Shown piece after piece: positions 8,762 through 17,165 of a stretch of 64,000 nt of DNA. The notes beneath the pieces were generated by a model. The model did no database searches, had not been told where the DNA came from, and was given only the letters and a program-made list of their open reading frames with translations. The translations under genes and the position numbers were made by a program. This DNA is from Bog-756 sp963703145. Its GTDB lineage: Bacteria > Actinomycetota > Acidimicrobiia > Acidimicrobiales > RAAP-2. Within the stretch, counting starts at the first letter, position 1, and each line of letters begins with the position of its first letter. Location: contig OY969793.1 of assembly GCA_963703145.1 (NCBI GenBank), forward strand, positions 248,001 to 312,000, read 5' to 3'.

Positions 8762-9638
8762 TTGGTCACGGCAGTAGTCACAGGTGCCCGGGGATTGGGA
8801 TTCGAAGTGGGGCGAGGCCTAGCTCGTGCCGGCCTGCACGTCATTTTCGGAGTCCGCAGCCCTGCTCTCGGCGACAAAGCTGCGAGCGCCATCCGTAGTG
8901 AGTGCCTGGATGGCGAAGTGACGTATGAGCTCTTGGACCTGGCAAACCTGAGTTCTGTTGCCAACTTCGGGGAGCGTATGAGGGCGCGCTACGACAAAGT
9001 TGACCTGCTCGTGAACAATGCGGGGGTAGTCATGCCGCCAAAGCGCGAGATCACCTCCGATGGATTTGAGCTGCATTTCGGTACTAATCACCTCGGTCAC
9101 TTCGCGCTGTACCGCGGCGCTCCTGCCACTGCTGAATGCTGCGGATTCCCCTCGAGTCGTGGTGGTGGGAAGCTTGGCTCACCGCCGGGCGGACATTGAC
9201 TTCGACGACCTGCAATCCGAGCGACCCTATCGGCGGTCACGAGCCTACGGGCAGTCGAAACTGGCAAATTTGCTGTTCATGTCTGAACTCCAGCGGCGCA
9301 GCGATGCGGGTGGTTGGGGCATTACGTCAGTAGGTGCGCACCCCGGGTTTGCTCGGACCGATGCCATGGTGCGATCGGACGACGGAGTGGCAAAGCGGGT
9401 GTTCAGCAACGCACTGTCCGGCTTTGTGCCGACGGCCGAGAGCGCAGCGCGGGCGATCGTTTATGCCGCTACGTCAACAGATGTCTCCCCGGCGGGCTAC
9501 TACGGCCCTTCGGGGCCCGGAGAGATAGGCGGTCGCACAGGGTCTGCCAAGCTTGCGGCACGGGCTCGAGATCCGGTACTAGCAGAGAGGTTGTGGGTGG
9601 TGTCCGAGACATTGGCGGGGGTTAGCTTCGTGGTGTAG
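8762..9638 (+). pseudogene. SDR family oxidoreductase, frameshifted
   Basis: The first part, from a TTG start at 8762, encodes TAVVTGARGLGFEVGRGLA, NNAGVV and NHLGHFAL, the N-terminal half of a retinol-dehydrogenase-like SDR. The frame then leaves the family. Skipping one T at about 9110 restores it: TAALLPLL, VVVVGSLAHRR, the catalytic AYGQSKLAN and the PGFARTDA segment, ending at 9638. One extra base therefore splits an otherwise complete SDR of about 290 residues. It may be a real lesion or a sequencing error; if an error, this is an ordinary SDR co-transcribed with the SMP-30 gene. Confidence 0.85.
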
Positions 9639-9684
9639 TTCGCCGCTAGCAGTAGGTGGCTACCATGCCACTCGGCGATGATTC

Positions 9685-10908
9685 CTACGCAACTCTCTGG
9701 ACCGGAACGTGGGAGTACCCGGCCACATTCGACATCTGCACCCGCTCGAGCCGATCCTCGTCCACGGCGAAATTCGGCCAGCGGCGGGCCAACTCCTCGA
9801 TTGCCACGCGACTCTCCATGCGGGCGAGAGCAGCACCGAGGCAGCTGTGGATTCCGTAGCCGAACCCGATGGACAGGCTGGGCGGTCGGTCGATGACGAA
9901 GTCGTCAGGCCGGTCGAAAAACCGCTCGTCCCTGGTGGCTGACCCGGTGACCAGGATGGTCGGGAACCCCGCAGGGATGGTGACTCCGCTGACCACCGAC
10001 TCCTGGACCGAGAACCGTCCCTGGTACTGGGAGGGCGGGTAGTAACGCAGGATCTCCTCGACGGCGCCGGGGATGACGTCCGGGTCCTCGATGACCTTCC
10101 GGTACTGGTCGGGGTACTTGTGGAACAGGTAGATGGCGTTCCCGATGAGCTTGGTCACTGTCTCCGCGCCGGCACCACCCAGAAGCGTGGCGAACCCGGC
10201 GATCTCGTCGTCCTCCAGCCGGGTCACCTGGCCGTCACCTCGGTCGACCTCGACCTCGGTGAGCCGAGTGATCATGTCGTCGCCGGGGTGCTTGCGCTTC
10301 TCCTGGGCCAGTTCGTACCAGTAGATTCCTGTCTCCAGCATGGCCTGGGTGCCTTCGGGGGTGGGGTCCATCTGACCCGGCTCTCGGTGGAGGCCCACAT
10401 CCAGCCACTGGCGGATCTGCTGGCGCTCGCCCTCGGGCACCCCGAGCATCCGGGAGATGATCTCGACCGGGAACAGGGCGCTGAAGTCGGCCACGGCGTC
10501 GAAGGAGTCGGCGCCGTCGAAGGGTGCGAGGAAGGAGGTGATGACTTCGCGGATCATCGGCTCGAGGGCGCTCACCGCCCTCGGGGTGAAGACCCGGCTC
10601 ACCAGGGCCCGAAGCCGGTCGTGCTCGGGCGGGTCCATCATGATCATCGAGCGGTACATCTTGATGATCTCGGCGTCGGTGTTGAGGGACGACAGGTCCA
10701 CGCCGTGGGAGCTGGAGAAGGTCGGCCAGTCCTTGTGGGCGGCACAGACGTCGTCATAGCGGAAGAGAGCCCAGAAGCCGTACTTCTCGTTGAACAGTAC
10801 CGGAGCCTCGTCGCGCAGTCGGCGGTAGAGGTCGTAGGGACCGTTGAAGTACTCCTCGGAGAACGGGTCGAACTCGAGAGAGCTCTTGTCAGGAATCATT
10901 TCTGCCAT
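9685..10908 (-). CDS. Cytochrome P450
   Basis: 407 residues, the usual length for a soluble bacterial P450. The I-helix oxygen-binding segment is GGAGAETVTKL, the K-helix ExxR is in VEEILRYYPP, and the heme thiolate loop is FGYGIHSCLGAALAR with the axial cysteine. PPEHDRLRALVSRVFTPRAV precedes them. It hydroxylates an organic substrate using electrons from a ferredoxin partner not found nearby. The gene is noticeably richer in GC than its neighbours, hinting at separate acquisition. It is divergent from the acyl-CoA synthetase at 11014, with the second operator-like site between them, so oxidation followed by CoA activation may be co-regulated. Confidence 0.96.
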   Translation of the reverse strand: MAEMIPDKSSLEFDPFSEEYFNGPYDLYRRLRDEAPVLFNEKYGFWALFRYDDVCAAHKDWPTFSSSHGVDLSSLNTDAEIIKMYRSMIMMDPPEHDRLRALVSRVFTPRAVSALEPMIREVITSFLAPFDGADSFDAVADFSALFPVEIISRMLGVPEGERQQIRQWLDVGLHREPGQMDPTPEGTQAMLETGIYWYELAQEKRKHPGDDMITRLTEVEVDRGDGQVTRLEDDEIAGFATLLGGAGAETVTKLIGNAIYLFHKYPDQYRKVIEDPDVIPGAVEEILRYYPPSQYQGRFSVQESVVSGVTIPAGFPTILVTGSATRDERFFDRPDDFVIDRPPSLSIGFGYGIHSCLGAALARMESRVAIEELARRWPNFAVDEDRLERVQMSNVAGYSHVPVQRVA

Positions 10909-10979
10909 CGGTCATCTCCCGTACTCGATTGTGTTCTCCGACTCCAGCAAATTAGCCCCAAGTCACGTGAGCAACGAAT

Positions 10980-10996
10980 GTTGACGTCAATATCGA
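10980..10996. promoter_or_regulatory. Operator-like palindrome, copy 2
   Basis: An identical 17-bp copy of the 5783-5799 site, ending 17 bases before the ATG of the acyl-CoA synthetase at 11014 and 71 bases upstream of the P450 start on the other strand. A repressor bound here would cover the 11014 promoter or ribosome-binding region. Confidence 0.6.
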
Positions 10997-11013
10997 TATA
11001 GGCTCCTCGGCTA

Positions 11014-12696
11014 ATGGGAGTTACGAACGGCAAGAACTTGTCCCCTCGGTCGACCTTCGATGCTGTGGGGCCTGTGAACAGGAACATTGCCGATCTATTT
11101 GAGGTCGTAGCCGACGCACTTCCGGGTCGGTTGGCATTGGTGGCAGGCGACGTTCGGCGGACGTATCGGGATCTCGACCAACGATCCAATCGACTCGCAC
11201 ACCACCTGCTGGACACCAAGCTGCCCGTGGGCACATTTGTTGGCGTTCTGGCCCGTAACCGAGCGGAATGGCTGGAGGCGATGCTCGGTTGTTTCAAGGC
11301 GAGGATGGTTCCGGTAAATCTCAACTACCGATACGTAGCCCCCGAACTCCGGTATGTCGCGGAGAACGGAGATCTCGGCGCCCTCATCGTCGAGCGTACG
11401 TTCACCCATCTTGTTGACGAGGCGTGCGGATCACTGCGGGTGAAAGATCACCTACTTATCCTGGACGACGAATCCCATCAACCGTTTGATCCGGAGCTGG
11501 TGGGCCGTGGGAAACAACAGTATGAAGATGCGCTTGAAGCGTCGGACACCGGCCGCGTTGGACTTGCTGAGCGATCCGGCGACGACCTCTATGTGCTCTA
11601 CACCGGAGGGACCACCGGGATGCCCAAGGGGGTTGTCTGGCGGCAGGAAGATTTGTATCTCGGACCGCTGGGTGGAGCGGTTCGCAAGAGTGGCCCAATC
11701 CGAACCGCCGAGGACCTGGCGAGCCGACTGCCGTCGGCGGAGTCGCGTCAGGTCGTTCTGGTCACTCCACCACTCATGCACGGCACCGGCCAGTGGATGT
11801 CGCTCGGTTCGCTGCTATCTGGTGCAACGGTAGTGCTATACGCCGAACCGACGTTCGATGCAACACGGGTATGGGAGTTGATCTCGAGAGAGCGTGTGAC
11901 CATGCTGGTCATGGTCGGTGATGTGATGGGCCGACCATTGCTCGAAACGCTTGAACAAGCAGGGGACATTTCCCCCTTGTCCACCATCGTCACATCAGGA
12001 GCTCCCCTTTCCGGGGCGGTTCAAGAGGAGTTCCTGACGAGGCTTCCGAGTCTTCGAATCATCAACCGGCTGGGATCAAGTGAGAGCGGCACAATCGCTA
12101 CCGGGTCGGGGGCTTCTGTCGTGGGCTCGGACGGGAAGGGAACGTTCACTGTCACTGATGAAACGGCGGTCCTCGACGACTCACTTCTTCCACTGACGCC
12201 TGGGGATGGTCGACAGGGGCGGTTGGCGCGCCGAGGCCACATTCCTCTTGGATACTTCAACGATGCAGAAAAGACTGCTGCAACGTTTGTCATTGACCCT
12301 TCGGGGACTCGGTGGGTGTTGCCAGGAGACTTTGCCAGCGTATTGGATGACGGGAGAATCGTTCTCCTCGGACGAGGCTCGTCCACCATTAACTCGGGTG
12401 GCGAGAAGATCTTTCCCCAGGAGGTCGAAGAAGCCCTCAAGACCCACCCGTCGGTATATGGGGCCACTGTGGTCGGTATATCTGATGATCGATTTGGCGA
12501 AGTCGTAGGCGCCGTGGTGCAGGCTCGCGTTGACACTTCTCCCTCACCGGAGGAGCTCATCGCCTTTTGCCGGCGAACTATCGCCGGTTACAAGGTCCCC
12601 AAGCGGATTGTGCTCGTCAACAAATTGCCTCTGACTTCGGTGGGGAAGCCTGACCTAGCGGCTAGTCGGCGAATACTCGAGTCTGAACTGCAATGA
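11014..12696 (+). CDS. Acyl-CoA synthetase (FadD-like)
   Basis: A 560-residue AMP-dependent acyl-CoA synthetase. The A3 motif is LYTGGTTGMPKGVVWRQED. The WRQED tail is typical of the actinobacterial FadD19-like branch that activates steroid side-chain or branched acids; the branch assignment is by pattern only. INRLGSSESG occupies the usual YGxTE position, GFATGD-like elements are degenerate, and LPLTSVGKPDL carries the C-terminal catalytic lysine. The operator-like site lies directly upstream. It heads a same-strand run with an alpha/beta hydrolase, an SDR and a GDSL hydrolase to 16.05 kb. Confidence 0.92.
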   Translation: MGVTNGKNLSPRSTFDAVGPVNRNIADLFEVVADALPGRLALVAGDVRRTYRDLDQRSNRLAHHLLDTKLPVGTFVGVLARNRAEWLEAMLGCFKARMVPVNLNYRYVAPELRYVAENGDLGALIVERTFTHLVDEACGSLRVKDHLLILDDESHQPFDPELVGRGKQQYEDALEASDTGRVGLAERSGDDLYVLYTGGTTGMPKGVVWRQEDLYLGPLGGAVRKSGPIRTAEDLASRLPSAESRQVVLVTPPLMHGTGQWMSLGSLLSGATVVLYAEPTFDATRVWELISRERVTMLVMVGDVMGRPLLETLEQAGDISPLSTIVTSGAPLSGAVQEEFLTRLPSLRIINRLGSSESGTIATGSGASVVGSDGKGTFTVTDETAVLDDSLLPLTPGDGRQGRLARRGHIPLGYFNDAEKTAATFVIDPSGTRWVLPGDFASVLDDGRIVLLGRGSSTINSGGEKIFPQEVEEALKTHPSVYGATVVGISDDRFGEVVGAVVQARVDTSPSPEELIAFCRRTIAGYKVPKRIVLVNKLPLTSVGKPDLAASRRILESELQ

Positions 12697-12784
12697 GTGA
12701 CGAGATAAGTCCGGCGGTCGTGATGAATATCGCTAGTCCGGCCCCGGTCTCTCGAGGCTCGGACGTGAAATTACGGGAGGTCGC

Positions 12785-14134
12785 GTGAAGCCACTTCGAT
12801 TCGAGCGAATAGCGGGAGCGGCAGCGATCGCTCCCCGGGGAACCGGTGCCTTGGAGCCCGTGTCCCCAGATGAAGGTGGCTATCAGACGGCCGAGTATTT
12901 GGTGCAGGGTGTGGCATCCGGGTACGTAGGCCCCCCAACAGAACCCGCATCTACTACAGACGCCACTGAGACGTTTTCGACTCGAATTATTGCCAGATTT
13001 CCGGCAGATCTCCATCGCTTCAGCGGCCGTGTGTTCCTCGAACCGTTCAATACGTCCAGAAACGGCCTCGATGCCGATGTGGTGTGGGGACAGTTGGAGC
13101 CACTGCTCAGGTCGAACGGGGATGGCTGGGTCGGAGTCACCGTCCGTGCGAGCGCGGCGAATGGCCTCCAACAGTTCGACCCTGAACGATACGGAAGAGT
13201 CGATCTCAAGACCAACGACTTGGAGTGGGATGTGTTGCGTCACGTCGGGATGGCCTTGAAGGAGGGCGATGGTGATCTTGTGCCGCCAGACTATTCTGTG
13301 CGTTTCCTGTACATGGCCGGTTACTCGCAAAGCGGAGTCGACACCGCTACCTTCGCCATGGCGATCCACCCTTTGTCGGTACTGACGGACGGCACGCCAG
13401 TGTTTGACGGGTATTTTCCCAACGCTCACTCCGGCAGTCTCGCCCCGCTTCAGTCGGGTCCCGCCGACCTGCCTGCACTTGAAAGCGCGGCCATGACCGC
13501 TGTCGCAGTGCCCGTCCTGGACGTGGAAACGCAGACCGATGTCGAAGGCTTGACCGTCGACTTTGGTGGGGGAGTTGTGTACCAATCTGTCGGCGGTGCC
13601 CATGTCCGCCGGGCCGACAGCGATGACCCTGGGGATCGGTTTCGGCTCTACGAGATCGCAGGAGCTCCTCATGTCGGGGAGGATCCGGAGTGTCCGTCTT
13701 CCTCATCGTTTCCCACTGATGCTTTTCTGCGCGCTGCGGCAGTACGCCTGATTAGGTGGGTGGAGGATGGGGTGGAGCCTCCATTGCGCCCGAGAATCGA
13801 ACTGGAAGTGGCTGGCGAGATCTCTGTCCCCAAAGTCGATGAATTCGGCAACGCCATTGGTGGATTGCGGTCACCTTTCGTCGACCTTCCTCTGTCGACG
13901 TACAAGGTTCACGCCGAGAGCGGGGGGCTCTTCATGCTCACTGGTGACGAGGTCCCCCTCTCCCACGACATGGTGGTGGGGCGGTACCAGACGCTCGGGT
14001 CCTATCTGCGGCAGTTCAACGATGCCCTGGATGCCACGATCGAATCGGGGGACTTGTTGTCGATTGACCGTGACGAGCTCTTCGCCTCACAAGAGGAGAA
14101 GGCTCAGGGGGCATTCAGGTCAGCTTCCAGCTGA
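12785..14134 (+). CDS. Alpha/beta hydrolase domain-containing protein (Abhydrolase_10-like)
   Basis: 449 residues resembling the alpha/beta hydrolase family 10: an N-terminal GALEPVSPDEGGYQTAEYLVQG stretch, FSGRVFLEPFNTS, the nucleophile elbow YMAGYSQSGVD, and a C-terminal half with LYEIAGAPHVG that holds the expected catalytic histidine. No signal peptide is seen. The family is common in actinobacterial catabolic clusters and is thought to be esterase-like. It lies between the acyl-CoA synthetase and an SDR on the same strand, with a TACGGGAGG ribosome-binding tract before the start. Confidence 0.8.
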   Translation: MKPLRFERIAGAAAIAPRGTGALEPVSPDEGGYQTAEYLVQGVASGYVGPPTEPASTTDATETFSTRIIARFPADLHRFSGRVFLEPFNTSRNGLDADVVWGQLEPLLRSNGDGWVGVTVRASAANGLQQFDPERYGRVDLKTNDLEWDVLRHVGMALKEGDGDLVPPDYSVRFLYMAGYSQSGVDTATFAMAIHPLSVLTDGTPVFDGYFPNAHSGSLAPLQSGPADLPALESAAMTAVAVPVLDVETQTDVEGLTVDFGGGVVYQSVGGAHVRRADSDDPGDRFRLYEIAGAPHVGEDPECPSSSSFPTDAFLRAAAVRLIRWVEDGVEPPLRPRIELEVAGEISVPKVDEFGNAIGGLRSPFVDLPLSTYKVHAESGGLFMLTGDEVPLSHDMVVGRYQTLGSYLRQFNDALDATIESGDLLSIDRDELFASQEEKAQGAFRSASS

Positions 14135-14264
14135 GTTGAATCCAGGCTGTAGCCGTTCAAACAATCGAGTGGATATCGACGCAGTCGAAGTGGACTTGAG
14201 GTTCGCACGGGGCACTGGTGCGCAGTTGGGATCTGAGTTGAAGCTGTTTGACGAAGGAGGACCG

Positions 14265-15131
14265 ATGGACAAGATCGCTATCGTGACTGGAGGAGCTGGG
14301 GGGATGGGTCTCGCTACGGCCACGATTCTTGGCCGCGATCATCGGCTCGTGCTCGGGGACGTGAAGCAGGAGCAGCTGGATGCTGCCGTCGTGCAACTGA
14401 GGGATCTCGGAATCCACGCGGATGGGGTGGCCGGCGACATCAGCGACCCGAAATCGGTGGATGCGTTGTTCGCTCACGCTGCTGCGATCGGACAGGTCGC
14501 TGCCGTGGTGCACACTGCGGGCGTCAGCCCACTGATGGGCTCGGCGGAGACGATTATCCGAGTCAACGCCATAGGAACGATCAATGTGACTGAGACAGCA
14601 CTTTCCATGTTCGGCAAAGGCTCCGCCCTGGTCAACGTAGCTTCGAGCGCTGGTCATATGCAGCCACGGTTACTGGTTCCGAAGGGCGCCTATAAGTACG
14701 CCCTTACCGATCGTGAGAGATTCGTTGAAAGGCTCGTGGCGAACGCGCGTCGAGGACCGCGCCGCATGCATTCAGGGTCGGCGTACTCGATAAGTAAGAA
14801 CTTCGTCATCTGGTTCTCTAAGTCACGAGCTGCTGCGTTCGGAGCCAAGGGTGCACGCATCGTTTCCGTCTCGCCCGGTTCATTCGATACCGAAATGGGG
14901 CGGCTCGAGGTGGAGTCCGGTGCTGGCAAGCTTGCTGATTTCTCCGCGCTGAAGCGATTTGGGAGAGCCGAGGAAGTGGCGGAAGTACTTGCGTTCTGTG
15001 CGAGCGATAAACCCGGCTATCTGACCGGCACGGACATCTTGGTTGACGGTGGAAGTGGCGCTGGGCTCACACTCAGAGGCAAGCTATCGATGGCCAGAGG
15101 AACCGAATCTCGATCATCTTCGAGTTACTGA
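14265..15131 (+). CDS. SDR family oxidoreductase with extended active-site insert (3-alpha-HSD/carbonyl reductase-like)
   Basis: 288 residues. The ATG at 14265 is chosen because GAAGGAGG precedes it and TGGAGGMG follows within 15 residues. The catalytic serine (VNVASSAGH) and the tyrosine (SAYSISK) are separated by about 45 residues instead of the usual 12-15. The insert (YKYALTDRERFVERLVANAR) looks helical. A similar insertion is known in 3-alpha-hydroxysteroid dehydrogenase/carbonyl reductases of the Comamonas type, so a steroid or terpenoid alcohol substrate is a reasonable inference. The C-terminus TGTDILVDGGSG is normal, with a short extra tail. Confidence 0.88.
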   Translation: MDKIAIVTGGAGGMGLATATILGRDHRLVLGDVKQEQLDAAVVQLRDLGIHADGVAGDISDPKSVDALFAHAAAIGQVAAVVHTAGVSPLMGSAETIIRVNAIGTINVTETALSMFGKGSALVNVASSAGHMQPRLLVPKGAYKYALTDRERFVERLVANARRGPRRMHSGSAYSISKNFVIWFSKSRAAAFGAKGARIVSVSPGSFDTEMGRLEVESGAGKLADFSALKRFGRAEEVAEVLAFCASDKPGYLTGTDILVDGGSGAGLTLRGKLSMARGTESRSSSSY

Positions 15132-15266
15132 CCTGCCCCACCGACCTGGCAGTGAGCAACGACGATCAGGCACAGCCCGCCGACTACACGGCCAACATGT
15201 AGCAGGGGCCTCGGCAGTACAGGGCAAACCGAATCAGACCGGTCGGAGTCATGAGGAGATCAGATA

Positions 15267-16052
15267 GTGCCCACATACCAACTCGTCACTGCCCTGGGGA
15301 GTTCCTTCGCCGCCGGGCCCGGCATCGAGCCCACTGCGGATCCGGTGGCCATGCGGTCCGAGAAGAACTACGCCCACCTGCTCGCCGAGCGTCTCGGCGC
15401 CCGTCTCGTGGATCTGACGGTGTCCGGTGCGACCACCGCCAACATCATCGATACGCCGCAACAGATGGGTGAGGGAGTGGAATATCCCGCTCAGCTCGAC
15501 GGCGTCCCCGCCGATAGCGACGTGGTGACCATCACGGCTGGTGGCAACGATCTTCTTTTCGCCCCGGCCCTGCTCTACGTGGCCTGGTCGCACACCGAAC
15601 CGGATTCACCGATCGTTCCGTTGCTCGAGTCCATGGTCCCTGATGGGATCCCTCATCCGACTGACTCCACTGTCGAGGAGGCGACGGCGGGCCTCGTTCG
15701 GGTGGTGAGGGGGGTACGTGCGAAGGTGGGCTCGGCACGGATCGTCCTGGTCGACTACCTCACCGTGCTCGACTCTGATTCTGCGGGCGCCACTCCGTTC
15801 TCCGAGGAAGAAGTTGGTCAGTTCCTCGTCATCCAGAGGGCAATCGGCCAGATCTTCCGGGATGCAGCTACTCAGTCGGAAGCGGAGTTGATTCCCGCCT
15901 CGTCCCTGAGTGCCGGTCACGCCCTGGGCTCCTCGGTGCCATGGGTGCAGTCCTTCCACCCAAATTTGATGGAGACCGGTGGTTCCTTCCACCCGAACGA
16001 GGCCGGCATGACAGCTATCGCAGTGGAGCTGGAACGAGTACTCGGCTCCTGA
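15267..16052 (+). CDS. SGNH/GDSL hydrolase family protein
   Basis: 261 residues with the SGNH blocks in order: block I ALGSSFAAGPG (nucleophile serine), block II VSGATTANI (glycine), block III TITAGGNDLL (asparagine) and block V SFHPNEAGM (Asp/His position, here HPNEAG). It hydrolyses esters or lipids. No clear signal peptide, so probably cytoplasmic. The GTG start is preceded by GAGGAG. It is the last gene of the left catabolic block before the repeat-rich, tRNA-fragment region. Confidence 0.9.
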   Translation: MPTYQLVTALGSSFAAGPGIEPTADPVAMRSEKNYAHLLAERLGARLVDLTVSGATTANIIDTPQQMGEGVEYPAQLDGVPADSDVVTITAGGNDLLFAPALLYVAWSHTEPDSPIVPLLESMVPDGIPHPTDSTVEEATAGLVRVVRGVRAKVGSARIVLVDYLTVLDSDSAGATPFSEEEVGQFLVIQRAIGQIFRDAATQSEAELIPASSLSAGHALGSSVPWVQSFHPNLMETGGSFHPNEAGMTAIAVELERVLGS

Positions 16053-16093
16053 TGCCCGCCGGTGCCTGTGGTTCCTCGGGTTCGGGTCGCCGG

Positions 16094-16285
16094 AAAACCC
16101 AACATTTCACCCAACAAATCCGTTCCAGGGTGTTGCAGGGCGGATCAGCTCATTTCACCGGCAGTTGATGATGACCGTTTTGACCTGCAGAAATGACACG
16201 CCCCGGGACGGTACGGGCTCCAATGCCACGATCCGTTCCGCCCTCTCAAGGTGGAGACACGGGTTCGAACCCCGTTGGGACTGCC
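16094..16285 (+). repeat. Junction module, unit 1 (CCCAACA pair plus tRNA fragment)
   Basis: This 192-bp stretch recurs in diverged form at 16433-16626. In both units an AAAACCCAACATTT start, a second CCCAACA 12 bases on, a CCGTTCCA...GCAGGGCGG segment and a final AAGGTGGAG...GTTGGGACTGC tract occur in the same order. The distance from AAAACCC to GGTGGAG is exactly 156 bases in each. The right end is the 45-bp tRNA-Glu fragment. It looks like the end of an integrated element plus its attachment site. No protein-coding gene is convincing here. Confidence 0.7.
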
Positions 16286-16455
16286 AGTGAAAGACCAGGT
16301 CAGGGGCTGTTTCTCCGGATCTGCTCCAAGTGCTCCGAGTTGGAAAACCCAACAAATGCCAGTCCGTCGGAAACTCATGTGGCGGATAGATCCTGGTCAG
16401 ACGGCATATCGGCGTCGGAATCCGACGTCTCAAAAACCCAACATTTGACCCAACA
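16098..16455 (+). repeat. CCCAACA direct repeats (five copies)
   Basis: The heptamer CCCAACA occurs at 16098-16104, 16110-16116, 16348-16354, 16437-16443 and 16449-16455. Two pairs have the same 12-bp spacing. Short, phased direct repeats beside a tRNA 3' end resemble arm-type binding sites of tyrosine integrases; this role is inferred, and no integrase gene is present in the window. Confidence 0.6.
16241..16285 (+). repeat. tRNA-Glu 3'-end fragment, copy 1 (att-like)
   Basis: 45 bp identical to 19413-19457. It folds as the 3' part of a tRNA: anticodon loop CTCTCAA (anticodon CTC, glutamate) followed by GGTGG, a variable stretch, T-arm ACGGG-TTCGAAC-CCCGT, acceptor strand TGGGACT, discriminator G and CCA at 16284-16286. 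No matching 5' acceptor strand (AGTCCCA) or D-arm lies upstream, so it is not a functional tRNA. It is the kind of 3'-end duplicate left when an element integrates into a tRNA gene. Confidence 0.85.
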
Positions 16456-16626
16456 ACTCCGTTCCACGGTGTCGCAGGGCGGGTCAGTGCGTCGCATCGT
16501 TCGTCGAGGCCAGCCGATGTGGCCAGCGGAGATGACATCCGCCGGGACGAGATGGGCCGCCCCGCCCCGATACGCACCACCCCCAAAAGGTGGAGCCCCA
16601 GGTTGGGGCCACCGTTGGGACTGCAG
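16433..16626 (+). repeat. Junction module, unit 2 (diverged)
   Basis: A diverged second copy of 16094-16285. The CCCAACA pair and CCGTTCCACGG tract are well kept, the central ATGACA...CCGGGACG region is recognisable, and the tRNA-like end is decayed: AAGGTGGAG and CCGTTGGGACTGC remain, but the T-arm is scrambled. About 150 unrelated bases separate the two units. It suggests repeated integration or duplication at the same site followed by decay. Confidence 0.6.
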
Positions 16627-16742
16627 GGTTGCCGAGGGCAGTTGCCCGATGCGGCGAAACACCGGGCGGCAGTACCTACGGCTTCGCGGTGGGGTGAGGA
16701 TGACGTCCTACGAGGCCTCTGCGCTAGTGCGCAACCAGGAGA

Positions 16743-17165
16743 TCAGATTTGAAGGCTCTGGATCCGTCGCTCTTGGACGGCGAAGACGAACGGACCAGGC
16801 AGTTGGCAGGCCGTGACGATGGAGTCGAGGTTGGTCAGGAATCGGCCAGCCATTTCAGCACCCGTCAGATCCTGGCGTGATAGGCAGAAACAGCGAACCG
16901 CGTGGCGTCGAATGGCATCTTTTTCGGCCGGGTTGTATCGCACTCGAGCGTCCTTGAGGAAGACGGCCTCTCCTCGTTGACCAGCATCAGCGAGCCACGT
17001 CTCGTCGGCGATTCCTTCGTCTTCGGGTACGCCGTACCGTTCGGCAAGCGTGACGAGTCGCAGGCCGGCTTCCCGTAGGAGAGTTGGAACCTGGATCCGA
17101 CCGAGACTTCGATCGAGGAAGAGATCAGGCAGCCCGGCGGGATGTGGCACGGAGGACGTCCTCAA
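16743..17165 (-). CDS. VapC45-like PIN-fold toxin
   Basis: 140 residues resembling the PIN-like toxin family typified by M. tuberculosis VapC45: LPDLFLDRSLGR with the first acidic residue, VPTLLREAGLRLVTL, IADETWLADAGQRGEAVFLKD carrying further acidic positions, then basic residues. PIN toxins are metal-dependent RNases that cut tRNA or rRNA in the cytoplasm. The gene overlaps the 3' end of the upstream DUF433 antitoxin-like gene by about 40 bases in another frame, a normal toxin-antitoxin arrangement. It lies inside the segment flanked by tRNA-Glu fragments, so it may serve element maintenance. Confidence 0.75.
   Translation of the reverse strand: MRTSSVPHPAGLPDLFLDRSLGRIQVPTLLREAGLRLVTLAERYGVPEDEGIADETWLADAGQRGEAVFLKDARVRYNPAEKDAIRRHAVRCFCLSRQDLTGAEMAGRFLTNLDSIVTACQLPGPFVFAVQERRIQSLQI

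Noticed and set aside
12662..13672. 336-codon minus-strand frame across the alpha/beta hydrolase
   Set aside because: Shadow of the plus-strand gene, basic and low in structure.
16241..16286. Functional tRNA-Glu gene
   Set aside because: The T-arm, acceptor 3' strand and CCA are present, but the 5' acceptor strand, D-arm and part of the anticodon stem context are missing upstream, so no cloverleaf can form.
16193..16816. Open reading frame of 207 codons across the tRNA fragment and repeats
   Set aside because: It reads through the tRNA-like T-arm and the repeat modules, has no family sequence and no good ribosome-binding site.
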